From contig JAANBB010000011.1 in assembly GCA_014621425.1 (NCBI GenBank), positions 1 to 64,000 of the forward strand: a stretch of 64,000 bases of DNA. Reading direction: 5' to 3'. Positions 9,427-20,612 of the stretch are shown one piece after another. The notes under the pieces are model-generated. The model searched no databases. It saw only the letters and a list, made by a program, of their open reading frames with translations, and was not told where the DNA came from. Made by a program: the position numbers and the translations under genes. The stretch comes from Cylindrodendrum hubeiense (taxonomy: Eukaryota > Ascomycota > Sordariomycetes > Hypocreales > Nectriaceae). Numbering within the stretch: position 1 is the stretch's first letter; every line of letters starts with the position of its first letter.

Positions 9427-12400
9427 CTACTCCACCAGGCCTCGTCTTCCATAGCTACCCGCAGATGCAAAACTTGCGATACTTCTCGCCTGCCTTGATC
9501 GCACTGATGCTGGTCTATTCCTAGACGCAGCGATCATGATATTCAAGGGATCCCAATAACCATCCTGAGAAAAGTTATAAGACGAAAGATTGTCCCATAC
9601 GAACTTATAAGGATCGGTATCCCAGGGAACATTCTCTTCCAGCGCCACAAAGCGATCCCAGATGCCTTCCCTCTGAAGACGCGTGAAAATTGCGTGGACA
9701 TCTGAGCCTGCAGCTGCTGCATGTCGAATATGAGTAGCTAGATTGGAAGTTACGTAAAAGAGTAGTGACGGCCAATCCTCCAACTGCTGAGAGAGATTTG
9801 CGGCCGAGCGTAGAGACCTGGTAATGCGCAAAGATGCAGGCGGGGGGATTGCATGGGACGGCATATAGGCAGTTGTTGTTACCCAGCTGATGACATTTAC
9901 AGCAGGGTCAACCACAGGCATCGTTCTCAAATTTTCAAAAGCCATTGATTCCTGGACAACCCTCGAGGGGTTTAATGCGTCTTGTGCCTGATTGCTTCTC
10001 TCAGAGAAATCAGGCCTGTCTTCCCCTACGAAACCTGACCTCAAATGGCGGGTTTTCTCCAATAATAATGACGGGGTTCTTTTTTCAGAACCTTCTTCTC
10101 GTCGAGCTTTTTTGCGAGCAGCAATTAGATCATCCAATTCCGAGATGCAGATATAGTCGAGACATGTCCCAGCAATAGAAAGATGGCCACTACCAACAGG
10201 GTTAGACCTCGCAGAAGGGTCCAGAAGAGTAAATCCACGGCCTTGCAGGAAGAATTCTCTCACTGACTCATGGATTACTTGCACGACACGAGTCTCTCCA
10301 TGCTCATGGTCGAGTGATCCCGCTCCAGCGCGGATAGACAAGTACTCATGACCCTTTTCATGTGCCTCATCATCTAGCCGCGAAGAGCTGATTTCAAGCA
10401 AGCCTGCTGATAAAGCCTTGATCTCCCTCTCAAGCTGTCCCTCGTTCTCTGTATAGTTCACAGACCGACGCCATTCCCCAAGAGATTTAGGTGCGGGAAT
10501 TTTGCTGAATGCCAGTACATGGTGCCACTGATGAAGCATCAGTGGTGTTGTCGCCAGAAGAGCCCACTGAAATACTCGTATGGCTACGCTTTTTGTGTCT
10601 TGCTTGACAGAACCCAGCATTTGAGCAAACAGACAGTCCAATTCTAGGGGGACATAATCAATGTGCCGGAGCAGAAACTCTAAGCCTTTGCCTTCGTCGT
10701 AGTTTGTGAGAAGACTATCCACAGCCAGAACGACCCAAAGAAAGATCCCACTAGCATTGTCGATGATCTTGTCCCGTAATATAGGTTCCCACCGCGCCTC
10801 AGACGCAGCGATGCCGGCATTCAGCCTCTGATTGACATACGTCGAAATATCACATTTGTTGTGGTCCTCTGCGATCAATTCTGAGGAAGAAGTCACAGAG
10901 ATCTGTGGATAGTGTCTACTAGATAGACACTCTCGAATGCCCCCGCCGCACTCAATCTCAGAAAATTGTCCCCAAAATTGTGCCTGGGATCGTGCAACAG
11001 AAAAGGCAAGCTCATCGAGGGCATCGATGAATATGACTATCTTTTTGCCTGCCGCATCCCGAAGAATGGAGTTTAGCATGCTTTTAAGCACTGGTTCCCT
11101 CCATTCCACCTGCGTACACCCCATGAATTTTGACTCTTCATCCATTTCCTTCCAGATTTCACTTAATTCTTGCAAATACATCAGGTAGTGCGGTAGAAGC
11201 TGATGTAAAAGGGATCGGAAGACACCGTTTGCGGAATGCTCTAAGGGCTCGCCTTTTGCATTAATAAAAACGCTGGCAATGAGGTACTCGGCAGGATTAA
11301 GAGAAGCGCTGGCATGCCGTAAAGCCTCTTTCATCAAAGTCGATTTTCCGACACCGGGCTTTCCTTTAATCCAGAGAAGACAGGATCGTTCTTCGAGACT
11401 GTTATTGACCAGCCACTCGGAATATATCTCATTGGTGAATAACCAACGGCCTGTCTGAGGTGCAGGGCCTTCGATGGTCTGGCGACGACGATTCATGTTG
11501 GGAAAGCGTAAAGATTAGAGGCAGGCCTTTTCATCGACATTGAACTCTTCTGAGGAATTCTGCCCAGTAGTGTTCAACATCGTTGACCTGGGTTCGCCAG
11601 GCGTGCTCCTCTGTTTGGGATTGAGGGCTCCAGTCAAAATCGATAGATAAATTGATCGAAGCTCACCAACAACTTTGACAAAGTTAGGATCATCTCGCCC
11701 AGTAAACCGACACATGTCCATGTGATTGGTCTGGAAGGTCTCTGCGTGCTCTCGCTGGTCCTCGATCAACGACGACGTATCCGGCACCACCTTGTTCCCT
11801 AGGACTCCAAGGTTTATCCCCCTTAGGCCAAACGCTTCCTGGAAGGTCTTTACTCGGAAATTGTATTTGAACCAAAGTCCGGAGAATGATTCTTGTGAGC
11901 GTTCTAGATCCGTCGTCTTGAGCCCAAGAATGTCAAGGATCCTTGAGGTCGTCTGGAAGCGGAAAGCGCTGAGGACGGACCGAGCCCAGGCACCTAGAGC
12001 GGACAGGTCTGGGCTGCCTCGATGCGGCGTGCCTAGGAAAACCACAGCAGCGGTAGATTTGACAATGTTGTTGAGCTCATCTGGGTGGAGGCCGAAGATA
12101 ACGCTAACATCTGAAACAATAATTAGCCCCAAGTCTAATTAATTATGACTTGGGTTACATTACCTCTTTGACGACGATTCCACCCAGACTATGGGCCAAG
12201 AAAATCAGAGGTCGGTCCTTGGGGTGGTTTCTACCTAGAGCAAATAAGAAGTCTTTACTGTGCGAGAAGATGCTGTTTTTATTTGTTGACCCAGACATAT
12301 ATTTTGTAATTTTCGTGTCATATCCGTAAGTGAGTATCCGAGCCTTGGGACAGTCTTGGGGCAGCAAGTCCCCGGGCCAGAAAAGGGTTGGGACGGGCAT

Positions 12401-12740
12401 CTTGGGCTTCGGCACACTGCCCAGCCGCCTTGGATTTGAGGCCCATCCCATCAAGGTCGTGACGGTGCGAAGGATCTGTCCCAGTCTCGGCGCGACGATG
12501 TCCGGTTCATCCAACAGGTACTCAGCGGGCGGGTCTACTACCGCATCAGGCATCAGAGGAGACGTCCATGTCTTATATGCGTGGCCTTTCAAGCCGTGGA
12601 TGATTACAATACTGCCGATGTGTGAGCCGTGTTTGGTCACGTGCGTTGGGCTCCAACGCAGACACTTACTCAACTACTGGTTCTTGAGTATCTGGTTCGT
12701 AGACAAGGAAGAGCCCTGCAGGCGGGCTGGCGTCCGCCAT
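9427..12740 (-). CDS. NLR-type protein: SesB-like esterase plus NACHT, interrupted by an in-frame stop
   Basis: Fungal NLR implicated by family in self/non-self recognition and cell death. Exon 1 is 12740-12670 (ATG at 12740; VYEPDTQEPVVDIVIIHG across the junction), exon 2 12611-12159, exon 3 12103-9427. The N-terminal alpha/beta-hydrolase has IHGLKGHAYKTW and the nucleophile loop AHSLGG (Ser165), then FLGTPHRG. The NACHT ATPase has Walker A GKPGVGKST and Walker B IVIFIDALDE. Between them TAA at 11517-11515 (codon 371) interrupts an otherwise open frame exactly in the conserved linker (CL-stop-SLRFPNMNRRR). The second splice junction is inferred: the strongest-looking donor and acceptor break frame, while GTAACC/TTAG (intron 12158-12104) gives normal family spacing. 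No ankyrin, WD or TPR repeats follow the NACHT. It could be a pseudogene, or two separately expressed proteins (370 aa, and 689 aa from the ATG at 11496). Confidence 0.8.
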
Positions 12741-14372
12741 GTTTCAGACGGGTGTAGGTATGCAGGTCGGCACACATGGCCAAGGCACCGTGAAGGTCAA
12801 GAACTGAGCAAGATTAGTGAAGAGGGGAAATATTACTTTTGCAGACGAGGCTGTGGCCAACAACTGTTAGCTTAGCAAGGGACAGGCATGAATTACTGGC
12901 AACTAACCAATCTACATGGGCAGCTGGGTACCTTCAGTCTTAGTCAGCCTTCAGCCGTGCCTACGTGCCGCCCTCGGCTGAGCCACACCAGTACGGTCGC
13001 ACATTCAAGCTCAGTTAGTCAAATTATCTGCGATGGTGTTGCTGTTGAAGACGATCTGGCCCTGAGGGCATTTGTGCCTCACATCCGCCCAGAGCAACCT
13101 CGGAAACGACTAACATATAATGAGTTGATCAGCTCCCATGCCAGGGGCCGATAGAGCAGTCCTCGGCCCCGTTGATGGTTGCAGAAAACCATAGGCCACG
13201 AACTTTGACCTGAGAGGTGACACGGTCCACAAAGGCATTCGAGTTAAGTCCTAGAGTACCTCTCCTGCGCCTAGGGCCCTACCGTAATGGGCATCAGCAG
13301 CCAGCATCGGAGCCCTGTTGCTCATATTCGTCTACCAGAACCCGGACGGGTCTTTCAACGCTCAGATCTCAGTATCTCACCCACCCGAAGCTGTGGCTTG
13401 CTCAAGACCGCGGCTGCGCCTTTATTGGTGCCAGCAGCGGCCGATGATTGGTCGCCTTCGATACTAACCGCAACACAGGGGCCATGTACATGTCGTGCCC
13501 ATAACTACCTGCGAGCGCATCGGATGTGACCGGATGCAATTAATGAAGCATCTCTTCAACAAGGATGAGTCTATCCCCGGGCACCTAGCCCTTGGTTGCG
13601 TGGCCTGTGGCAGCAAGCTCCATGACAACCACTGCAACTCGAAACTTTGCTCAACAAGTCATGTCGGAGATGGAGATGAAAGCTGGGCCCCCAAATTGTT
13701 TTCTACAAGTTTATTTCATGGTTATTTTGGAGGGTTTTGCTGATTGAAATTTGTCCACTATAAATATTAATCATCTCAGTTCTCGTCACCAAGGCAACCC
13801 AATTTGGTATCTACCGTGTTTCGTCGTACATCTCACCCTTGCTGAGCCATTCGGTATCAAAGGGCAATTTTCTTCCCAACCTGCGTAACCTGATGTAACC
13901 CTGTTGACGTCCAGTCATTCCTGCGTTAGTCATTCTAAGCTTGATAGACTAATCCGGCAGTTCACAATCCAGTCCCCACACACCCCAAGATCCCCCCGCC
14001 ATCTCGCCCTGGCTGGTCGTCAACTACACTAGCCATATGCAGCATAGGCATGCCCTCGAATCCGCTCCTAAAGCAGAGATGGGCGTTAGCTGCCTCGGGT
14101 TGCGTACCGAAAGCTGGCTTCTGAGCATTCAACCAGGTCTGTAGCCTTCTCTTACCTAATACAGAGTAGCATGGTGGGGAGCCGCGATTGATACGGGGTG
14201 GATTTTGCCATTCGGCGGTAAGCTCGAGAGCCTAGTCCAGACCAATCAAGTGGGCCGAATTCTCACTGAGTCAGCTGGGTGGACTAGACAGTCGACAATC
14301 TCCTTCGCATCAAAAGCGTATCACTGTTATCTCACAAAGGACAACTATTCTCTCCCTGTTGCTTATCTTGCA
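12741..14372. other. 1.6-kb intergenic region with no supported gene
   Basis: Divergent promoter region of the NLR (minus) and the serine dehydratase (plus). Several short open frames are scattered through it, one with clustered cysteines (13495-13743), but none has an ATG plus recognisable domain. The dehydratase frame is open back to 14205 without an ATG before 14373. Confidence 0.45.
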
Positions 14373-16640
14373 ATGCACCGCACGTCGCTGCGAAAGCAGC
14401 TTAGATTCCCACACGGTCTGGCGAGTGGGACTTTTCGGCATGCGGTTATCAACCCATTGCAGGCCAGCGCAACCAAGAGCTTCCATCGACAAGCTCTCGG
14501 AGCGGAATGCCGAAGAGCTATCGGGTCAGACCGCCGAGGAGCCATCGCCACCAGCCAATTCGTCGCGAGACCAGTACAGAGCCATCTGGGCGCCCCATTG
14601 AGTACAGTACGGTCGTTCAGCTCTCACCGCAATGATGACGACGATGGCAACGACAACGATGATGGCCCATCCGGCACCTACAGTGAGGCGGATCACGAGC
14701 ACGCCGTCATCTCGACATTTGATCTCTTCTCCATCGGCATTGGCCCCTCATCTTCACACACAGTAGGGCCAATGCGCGCGGGAAACATCTTCGTCGCAGA
14801 CCTGGTTGAAGCGGACCTTCTGCACAAGGTACACAAGATACGGATTTCCGTCTACGGCAGTCTGGCCCTCACCGGCGAGGGCCATATGACACCAAGCGCG
14901 CTACTTCTCGGACTCGAGGGCGCCGACGTGGAGACTGTCGAGACTTCATACGTTCCCAGCCGCTTTGACGAGATCAAGAAGGTCAAGAAGCTAATTCTTG
15001 GCCATGGGCTCCCCCAAGGTGGCGGCAGGGAGATTGACTTCGATTACGACCGCGACTTCATTTGGGAGTGGGGTCGCAAGCTCCCGCTGCACAGCAATGG
15101 TATGCGATTCAGCGTCTTTGACCAAGATGGCATCATTCTGGCAACCAATGATCTCTTCAGTGTGGGTGGTGGCTTTGTCGTCAACGGCGCACTGTCTATC
15201 GTGACGATTCAAATGGCGCCAGATAACCAAGTCCCTACTGGCAGCTCTGAATCGCCCGTTGTGGTGGATCACCAAGCCGAGTCTACCCATGCCGGCAAGC
15301 ATCCGGCTGATCTGGCAGAGAATCTCTTCTACAAAGAAATTAGGCGATCGGATGCGGCAGGAGATCGCAGGATAGGATCGGAAATCAAGTCACGCGATGA
15401 TGCAGCTAGTGATGAGTCGAAGAGCTTGCCTGGGCCCGGAACAGATGAATCAACTGGCACTGGTCTTGAACAGAGAGCTACACAGTCAGATGTTGAGAGC
15501 ACGTCTACGGAATCCGAGAAGAAGACTGCTCATCAACCCATGTATCCATTCCGCGACGCCAACAGCCTGCTCACGCTGTGCAGCCGTCACAATCTGACTA
15601 TAGCCCAGCTGGTGTATGAAAACGAGAAGAGCAACGGTTACACGGACGAAGAGATCTTCACCAAGTTGTTCCGTCTCTGGGAGGTCATGGACAACAGTAT
15701 CTTGGAAGGAGTTCAGGCGCCTTTGAACTCAGTGCTTCCTGGCTCGCTCAAGTTGAACCGTCGAGCGCCGGCGCTTTACCAACGACTGACAAGAGGTCTT
15801 TACCCTTCCCCCTCTCAATCAAGGGGGCCTTCTGCAGGCTTTCAGCCGCACAGTGCACTCTCGGAGGGCACTAGCAATACCGAGGAAAGCAGCACACAAC
15901 TTTCCACGCTCAAAAAACCAGGAACGACATCGACCATGATGCAACGAGCGCGTCAGCCTCCTCGTGTGCACGGCTCACTGCACCATCCCATCATGCCCTC
16001 TCCCACCCGCCGAACCTCGCTTCCTGCCATGGACTACCTGTCGGTATACGCTATTGCAGTGAACGAAACCAACGCCGCGGGCGGCCGCATCGTCACAGCG
16101 CCCACCAATGGCGCGGCAGGTATCATCCCTGCAGTGCTGAAGTACTTGGTGGAGTTTGTCAGTGATGATCCGGAGCGAGATGTCCCGACATTCCTGCTGA
16201 CAGCTGCCGCTTTGGGCATGCTGTACAAACGTGGAGCTACTATTTCTGCGGCTGAGGGCGGCTGCATGGCCGAAGTGGGCGTTGCATGCTCCATGGCTGC
16301 TGGCGCCTTTGCCGCCTGCATGGGTGCTGGGCTTGAGACTATTGAGCAGGCCGCTGAGATTGGCATCGAACACAATCTGGGCCTCACCTGCGACCCCATC
16401 GGTGGATTGGTCCAGGCGCCGTGCATCGAGCGCAATGCCCTGGGTGCCATCAAGGCCATCTCCAGCGCCAACATTGCCCTGAGCAGCGAGATAGGCACCC
16501 AGAAGGTCAGGCTGGATGACGCTATCCGCGCCATGCGCCTCACCGCAAAGGGTATGAGAAATGAGTTCAAGGAGACGAGTCTCAGTGGATTGGCTACCAG
16601 TGTGCCGCTTCATATTCCCGTCAGCGTGCCAGATTGTTAA
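14373..16640 (+). CDS. L-serine dehydratase, bacterial-type iron-sulfur (SdaA-like), probably mitochondrial
   Basis: Converts L-serine to pyruvate and ammonia with a [4Fe-4S] cluster. Single exon of 755 residues from the first in-frame ATG. Residues 1-95 are rich in Arg/Ser and poor in acids and end VRSFSSHRN, like a mitochondrial presequence. The beta domain covers about 109-280 ([21 protein letters not shown]). The alpha domain covers about 553-745 ([20 protein letters not shown]). The three cluster cysteines are in EGGC (631), TCDPIGG (673) and PCIERN (684). Two low-complexity insertions, about 281-385 (Ser/Glu-rich) and 455-550, make it much longer than the ~455-residue bacterial enzyme. 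Most eukaryotic serine dehydratases are PLP enzymes, so this form suggests an old bacterial acquisition (inference). No intron is visible, unlike most neighbours. Confidence 0.92.
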   Translation: MHRTSLRKQLRFPHGLASGTFRHAVINPLQASATKSFHRQALGAECRRAIGSDRRGAIATSQFVARPVQSHLGAPLSTVRSFSSHRNDDDDGNDNDDGPSGTYSEADHEHAVISTFDLFSIGIGPSSSHTVGPMRAGNIFVADLVEADLLHKVHKIRISVYGSLALTGEGHMTPSALLLGLEGADVETVETSYVPSRFDEIKKVKKLILGHGLPQGGGREIDFDYDRDFIWEWGRKLPLHSNGMRFSVFDQDGIILATNDLFSVGGGFVVNGALSIVTIQMAPDNQVPTGSSESPVVVDHQAESTHAGKHPADLAENLFYKEIRRSDAAGDRRIGSEIKSRDDAASDESKSLPGPGTDESTGTGLEQRATQSDVESTSTESEKKTAHQPMYPFRDANSLLTLCSRHNLTIAQLVYENEKSNGYTDEEIFTKLFRLWEVMDNSILEGVQAPLNSVLPGSLKLNRRAPALYQRLTRGLYPSPSQSRGPSAGFQPHSALSEGTSNTEESSTQLSTLKKPGTTSTMMQRARQPPRVHGSLHHPIMPSPTRRTSLPAMDYLSVYAIAVNETNAAGGRIVTAPTNGAAGIIPAVLKYLVEFVSDDPERDVPTFLLTAAALGMLYKRGATISAAEGGCMAEVGVACSMAAGAFAACMGAGLETIEQAAEIGIEHNLGLTCDPIGGLVQAPCIERNALGAIKAISSANIALSSEIGTQKVRLDDAIRAMRLTAKGMRNEFKETSLSGLATSVPLHIPVSVPDC

Positions 16641-16891
16641 TCCAGCTTTTTGTGGATTCCAGACATCATGTAGAGCCTCTGTGGTGCTTAGATCAGCTGT
16701 CATCACCTCACAGCACATTAGTGCCCAACTGCATAAGTAACTTTTATACTAGGGGCATCAGATGGAGAGTTTATAAGTTGAAAATCAACATGTGGGTTAT
16801 TGATTGGAGAGGGCTGTTCAGATTCGAGGATATAGAACGTAATAAAATGACATTGGAGCACAATAGCTGAAACCAATCCTGCAATCTAAAG

Positions 16892-18110
16892 CTAAGGTAT
16901 TATCCCCTTCTCTCGGAGGAAACTTGCAACCAGGTTGTTAAATTTATCAGCATCACTTAGAAAGATCTGGTGTCCACCCTCAATCGTGGTGAGCTGAACA
17001 TCTGTGAACCTCGCTAGTGAGGATTCTACCAAGGCCATTGGTGCACAGGCATCATCAGATGCAGCTACCATTAGAGAGGGGACGGTGAGAATATATTTCT
17101 ACTTCGGCACATCTGCACCGTGTTAATTATGGTTCGAGTATAGATGGTGAAACCTGACCTTTCTCACTGTCCCAATGCAGATTCTTTATGAAGTACTGAT
17201 AGTATTGAGTGGCGGCAGTCCAATCATTCGCTAAGAACTCACGGCGATCCTATATTTCGGTTCTCAGCGCAGGTCATTCTATTAACCAAGGTCATTACTC
17301 ACAACGTCAGTTTCATACTCGCCAACAGTACACTTGCGGTCGTTTTCAAGCCACTTCTTGAGGGCACCTCTTGGCATAAAATGTTTCTATGTCGGTTAGT
17401 CAAGATAATATCCTTATAATCTGCTCTCACGAAGCTTGTTAATATGGCAAGCAACACACCTTCCACATTTCCGGATCTTGAGCATTGAAGAGGCAGTATA
17501 AAGATTCCGCCTTCAACAGATGGCTTATGTTAGCTTTTGCTTAACTAGTCCCCTCAAGCGATGTTGCTGGGGGTTAAAATGAACGTACATGCTCTGACAA
17601 GAGGTTTGTTTCGCCTGCAAAGACATCCCAGTACCCAAATGAAGAGTATCCAAAGGCCTCTTCTGTCTGATCATTATAGGTGTTCAGATCAAATGGAGCC
17701 GGTTCATAATACGGCACAGCAGCGAGGACAAGTGATGCCACCCGGGATGGATAGTACATGACTAGTCGGCTGGCTGCTTGGCAGCCCCAATCGTGGGCTA
17801 CCACGACTACCTTATCAATCTTCTCGGCATCGAGTATGTCCACAAGACTTTGCGCGAGACTCTTTGCGACGTACTGCTGGGGATCGTAAGGTTTGTCACT
17901 TCCTCCGAAACCGAGCATATCGGGTGCGATGCAACAAAATCCGAGCCCCTCGAAATGGGCAATATGGCCACGCCAAATATTTGCTGTATTGGGGAAGCCA
18001 TGAATGAAGAGGAAAGTCGGGTTTTGAGAACGAGTAGAAGAATAGTAGCGATAGGAGTTGCCTGTACTCGTACAAAGACTTTTGTACCGTTTGCTGTCGA
18101 GGGCTTCCAT
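16892..18110 (-). CDS. Epoxide-hydrolase-like alpha/beta hydrolase, possibly damaged near the C-terminus
   Basis: Soluble epoxide-hydrolase-type protein. Exons are 18110-17589, 17510-17460, 17386-17303, 17249-17159 and 17112-16892; intron 1 ends in AAG. Core motifs are FIHGFPN (oxyanion HGxP), APDMLGFGGSDKP and VVAHDWGCQAASR, with Asp as nucleophile. The lid carries CLFNAQDPEMWK. The last exon encodes the catalytic His in TIEGGHQIF. With the best splice sites, TAG at 17101-17099 interrupts this exon just before KYILTVPSLMVAA. A weaker alternative intron (17153-17099, GTTTCA...TAG) would skip the stop and give a 319-residue protein. So the gene is either a recent pseudogene lacking its His, or uses a non-optimal junction. 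Substrate unknown. Confidence 0.75.
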
Positions 18111-19316
18111 GGTTATGAGGGACTGAAAATAAGAAGAAGCGGAGTCTGCTTGCGGGACTGAAAGAAATGGGGTGAAGATTTATTTAACATATCCAGTGGT
18201 CACCAACGAGCGGAATCTTGGATTCTCTGGATATGTTCTCACGTCAGCTGAAGCCATGGTCGACCTCCCCATTCGCATTTAGACTTCTAGTGTACGAATC
18301 TAACCTGACATGCTAATCTGGACTCAATCATACGACATTCAGGAGTAAATATGCCTCTAGATCATGGGGGAGTGGATGGTACAACCCCACGGGACTGGAC
18401 CAAACTGAGTCAGCCAGAATTGCCTTTACTGCTTTGGGAAGTATACGGTAGGCTGGGTAAGCCGAGGGGCCGTTTGCGTTGCCATGCATCCCGCACATTG
18501 AAACCTGTCATCAATTGATTGGTATGGTGGGGTAATTGTGTGTTTGATGATTACGGTTGTATATTTATAGCGTCCGCCGAAACAAACCTCGCTTGAAAGC
18601 CTCCAAGCCCGTAGAGCGGTAGGATTCTTGACACTAATCGTAAGGTTCAAAAAATCGTGAAATTAACTATGCTGCACTAGAATGCGTAGATATTTTGATC
18701 ACTTCTATAGTACCGCTGTTAGGCATAGCCAAACCCCAGACACCACTAGCGTTACCGTCATGACTGCCGCCGCCGTTTCCAACGTCCATTCAATTGCCAC
18801 CTTGGCCAGATATATGGAGACCGCTGCCGCTCTCACGGCATGCTACTTCGCTGTCACCCATGGTCACTGTGTCTCTGTTCCGGGCTTATTCTTGATCCAA
18901 CCGTGCTGACGCCGCACCGCCGTTCTCATCCCCGGCATGCTCGCTACCCTGAGCCTCGCGACTATTTGATATCAAATGGTTCGCTTCTTGGAATGGTTTT
19001 ATCTGCTTTGGGCGTCCTTTAAGTTGCTGAATAATCCGGGCCAGCTGTATCTTGGGTAGTCGCTTCGCGACACGGGACTCTTTAATCAGGCATGGGTTTC
19101 CACGCTCGGTACGCGGCCCAGTGTCTGGTGGTTGATGTAAATCTTTGCGTTCTGTTCCAACTGGAGCGTTATGCTTGCAGCTCTTATTTTCATACGAGCT
19201 GTGGCGAGATCATTGGGGTGAAAAATGTGACGTCCTCGAGGTGCAATCATCTCATGCGCCAAAACCGGTGGATGGTCTCTCCGAGCGTTATTTCCTTTGT
19301 CGGTCCTTGGATCACT
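18111..19316. other. 1.2-kb intergenic region
   Basis: Promoter of the hydrolase gene and 3' flank of the membrane protein gene. Short frames at 18426-18650 and 18682-18909 show nothing I recognise. Confidence 0.4.
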
Positions 19317-20612
19317 TCAACAGTCGCTTAATACCGCCGGAGGGATAGGCGGTTTGTCGCTCATATCAGCGGCGTGGCTCGCATACGAGTCGAGTGGGCG
19401 AAAACGCAACGCCCTTCTCGACTTCAGAGTTGTTGCAACTTCATCTTCGGTCATGGCCCTCGTCCGGCTTTCAGTCGTTGATTGCGTACCCGGATTGCAA
19501 GCTGTATCGCCAGTGAAGCTAGCGAATGTGCCTTGTGATATATTGTCACCGCTCTTTTCTTTCGCGATTTTCCCAATGAGGTCGGCCATGGACATTTCGA
19601 TGTTGAGCTTGACCATGTATGCCAGTGGGTGAAATTGCATATAACTGTGATAATTAGCTTATTTCTCATGCCGACCGCGAAATTCAAACTCTTAGCAGCT
19701 GACCACCACATGATCACGTACACAAATGTATTGTCTAGGCTCATCATGGCTATGATAAGCACGTCCATGCTGAGGGAGAATCCGATAATCACCATATTGA
19801 AGTGGGCGAGTCTCTTGTACTTGGTCAGCCCATACTCGACCAGATTAACCTGGACGATATGGATGAAGTAAAAATTCAAGGCCCCATCCACCAAGAGATA
19901 TATGACCTTCTCACATCGGTCCCACCATTCGTTAATCCAGATGTATCGTTCTGAGATCTGTAAACGGGCGGGAATCCAAATGCAATAGACAGTTATATTG
20001 ATGGCTGTAATTAGTGTGGCAACGCCCACCTTTAAACGATATGATTTGTTGGTATCCGTAAGCAGAATGGCGCATCGATTGACCATGACCTGGAGAAGAA
20101 GCTGGACCTAAGATGGTGATGGTTACTAACCATCCGTCGCAAAGAGGAAGCAACATCTTACTTGAACGGCCCAGCATGTGACTGGAAGATGGTCAAGTTA
20201 GCAAAAGCCATGGGTATTGTTGAGCATAGTACGACTGGAGGGCAACATACGTAGGGCAAAATATAATACGAAACTGCGGTTCTCAACGTCAACACACCTT
20301 GTCTCAACCTTTTTCCAGCAGCGCGGGGCAATGGGAGATAACGAACCAGGGAGGTATTTGGCCTAATAAATGCAGAAAGCATATAATGGCAAAGCTGAAG
20401 CACGCCAATATTTCGAACCATATCATCACAACGTAGGGATTCTTAAAAACGCGGCGGCCGTGCCGCCTGTAGACATTGGTGCTCTGATTCACGGCCGTCC
20501 ATATCGTCAGCCAGCCGAAGCCGATGGTAAAGCCAAAAGCCGAGGATGCAATGACGAGATCATTATCGGTCACTTCCTGGGCAACGAAGTGAGGAGAAAG
20601 GAGGGTTTTCAT
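19317..20612 (-). CDS. Fungal multi-spanning (six to seven TM) integral membrane protein of unknown function
   Basis: Protein of 340 residues from five exons: 20612-20347, 20273-20251 (23 nt), 20181-20162 (20 nt), 20107-19722 and 19644-19317. All phases agree, and the two tiny exons restore a continuous membrane segment, FVLYFALLTCWAVQVQLLLQ. Hydrophobic segments include ASSAFGFTIGFGWLTIW, PYVVMIWFEILACFSFAII, the joined segment above, ATLITAINITVYCIWI, EKVIYLLVDGALNFYFIHI and NMVIIGFSLSMDVLIIAMM. The end NTFVYMQFHPLAYMVKL followed by an EMSMADLI stretch is a conserved signature of a large uncharacterised ascomycete family with a GPCR-like topology. The C-terminal ~80 residues are polar. Function unknown; a sensing role is only a guess. 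Confidence 0.8.

Noticed and set aside
11518..12740. Esterase and NACHT as two ordinary separate genes
   Set aside because: The NACHT frame continues upstream through a conserved linker into the esterase frame, so the ancestral state was one gene; separate translation today remains possible.
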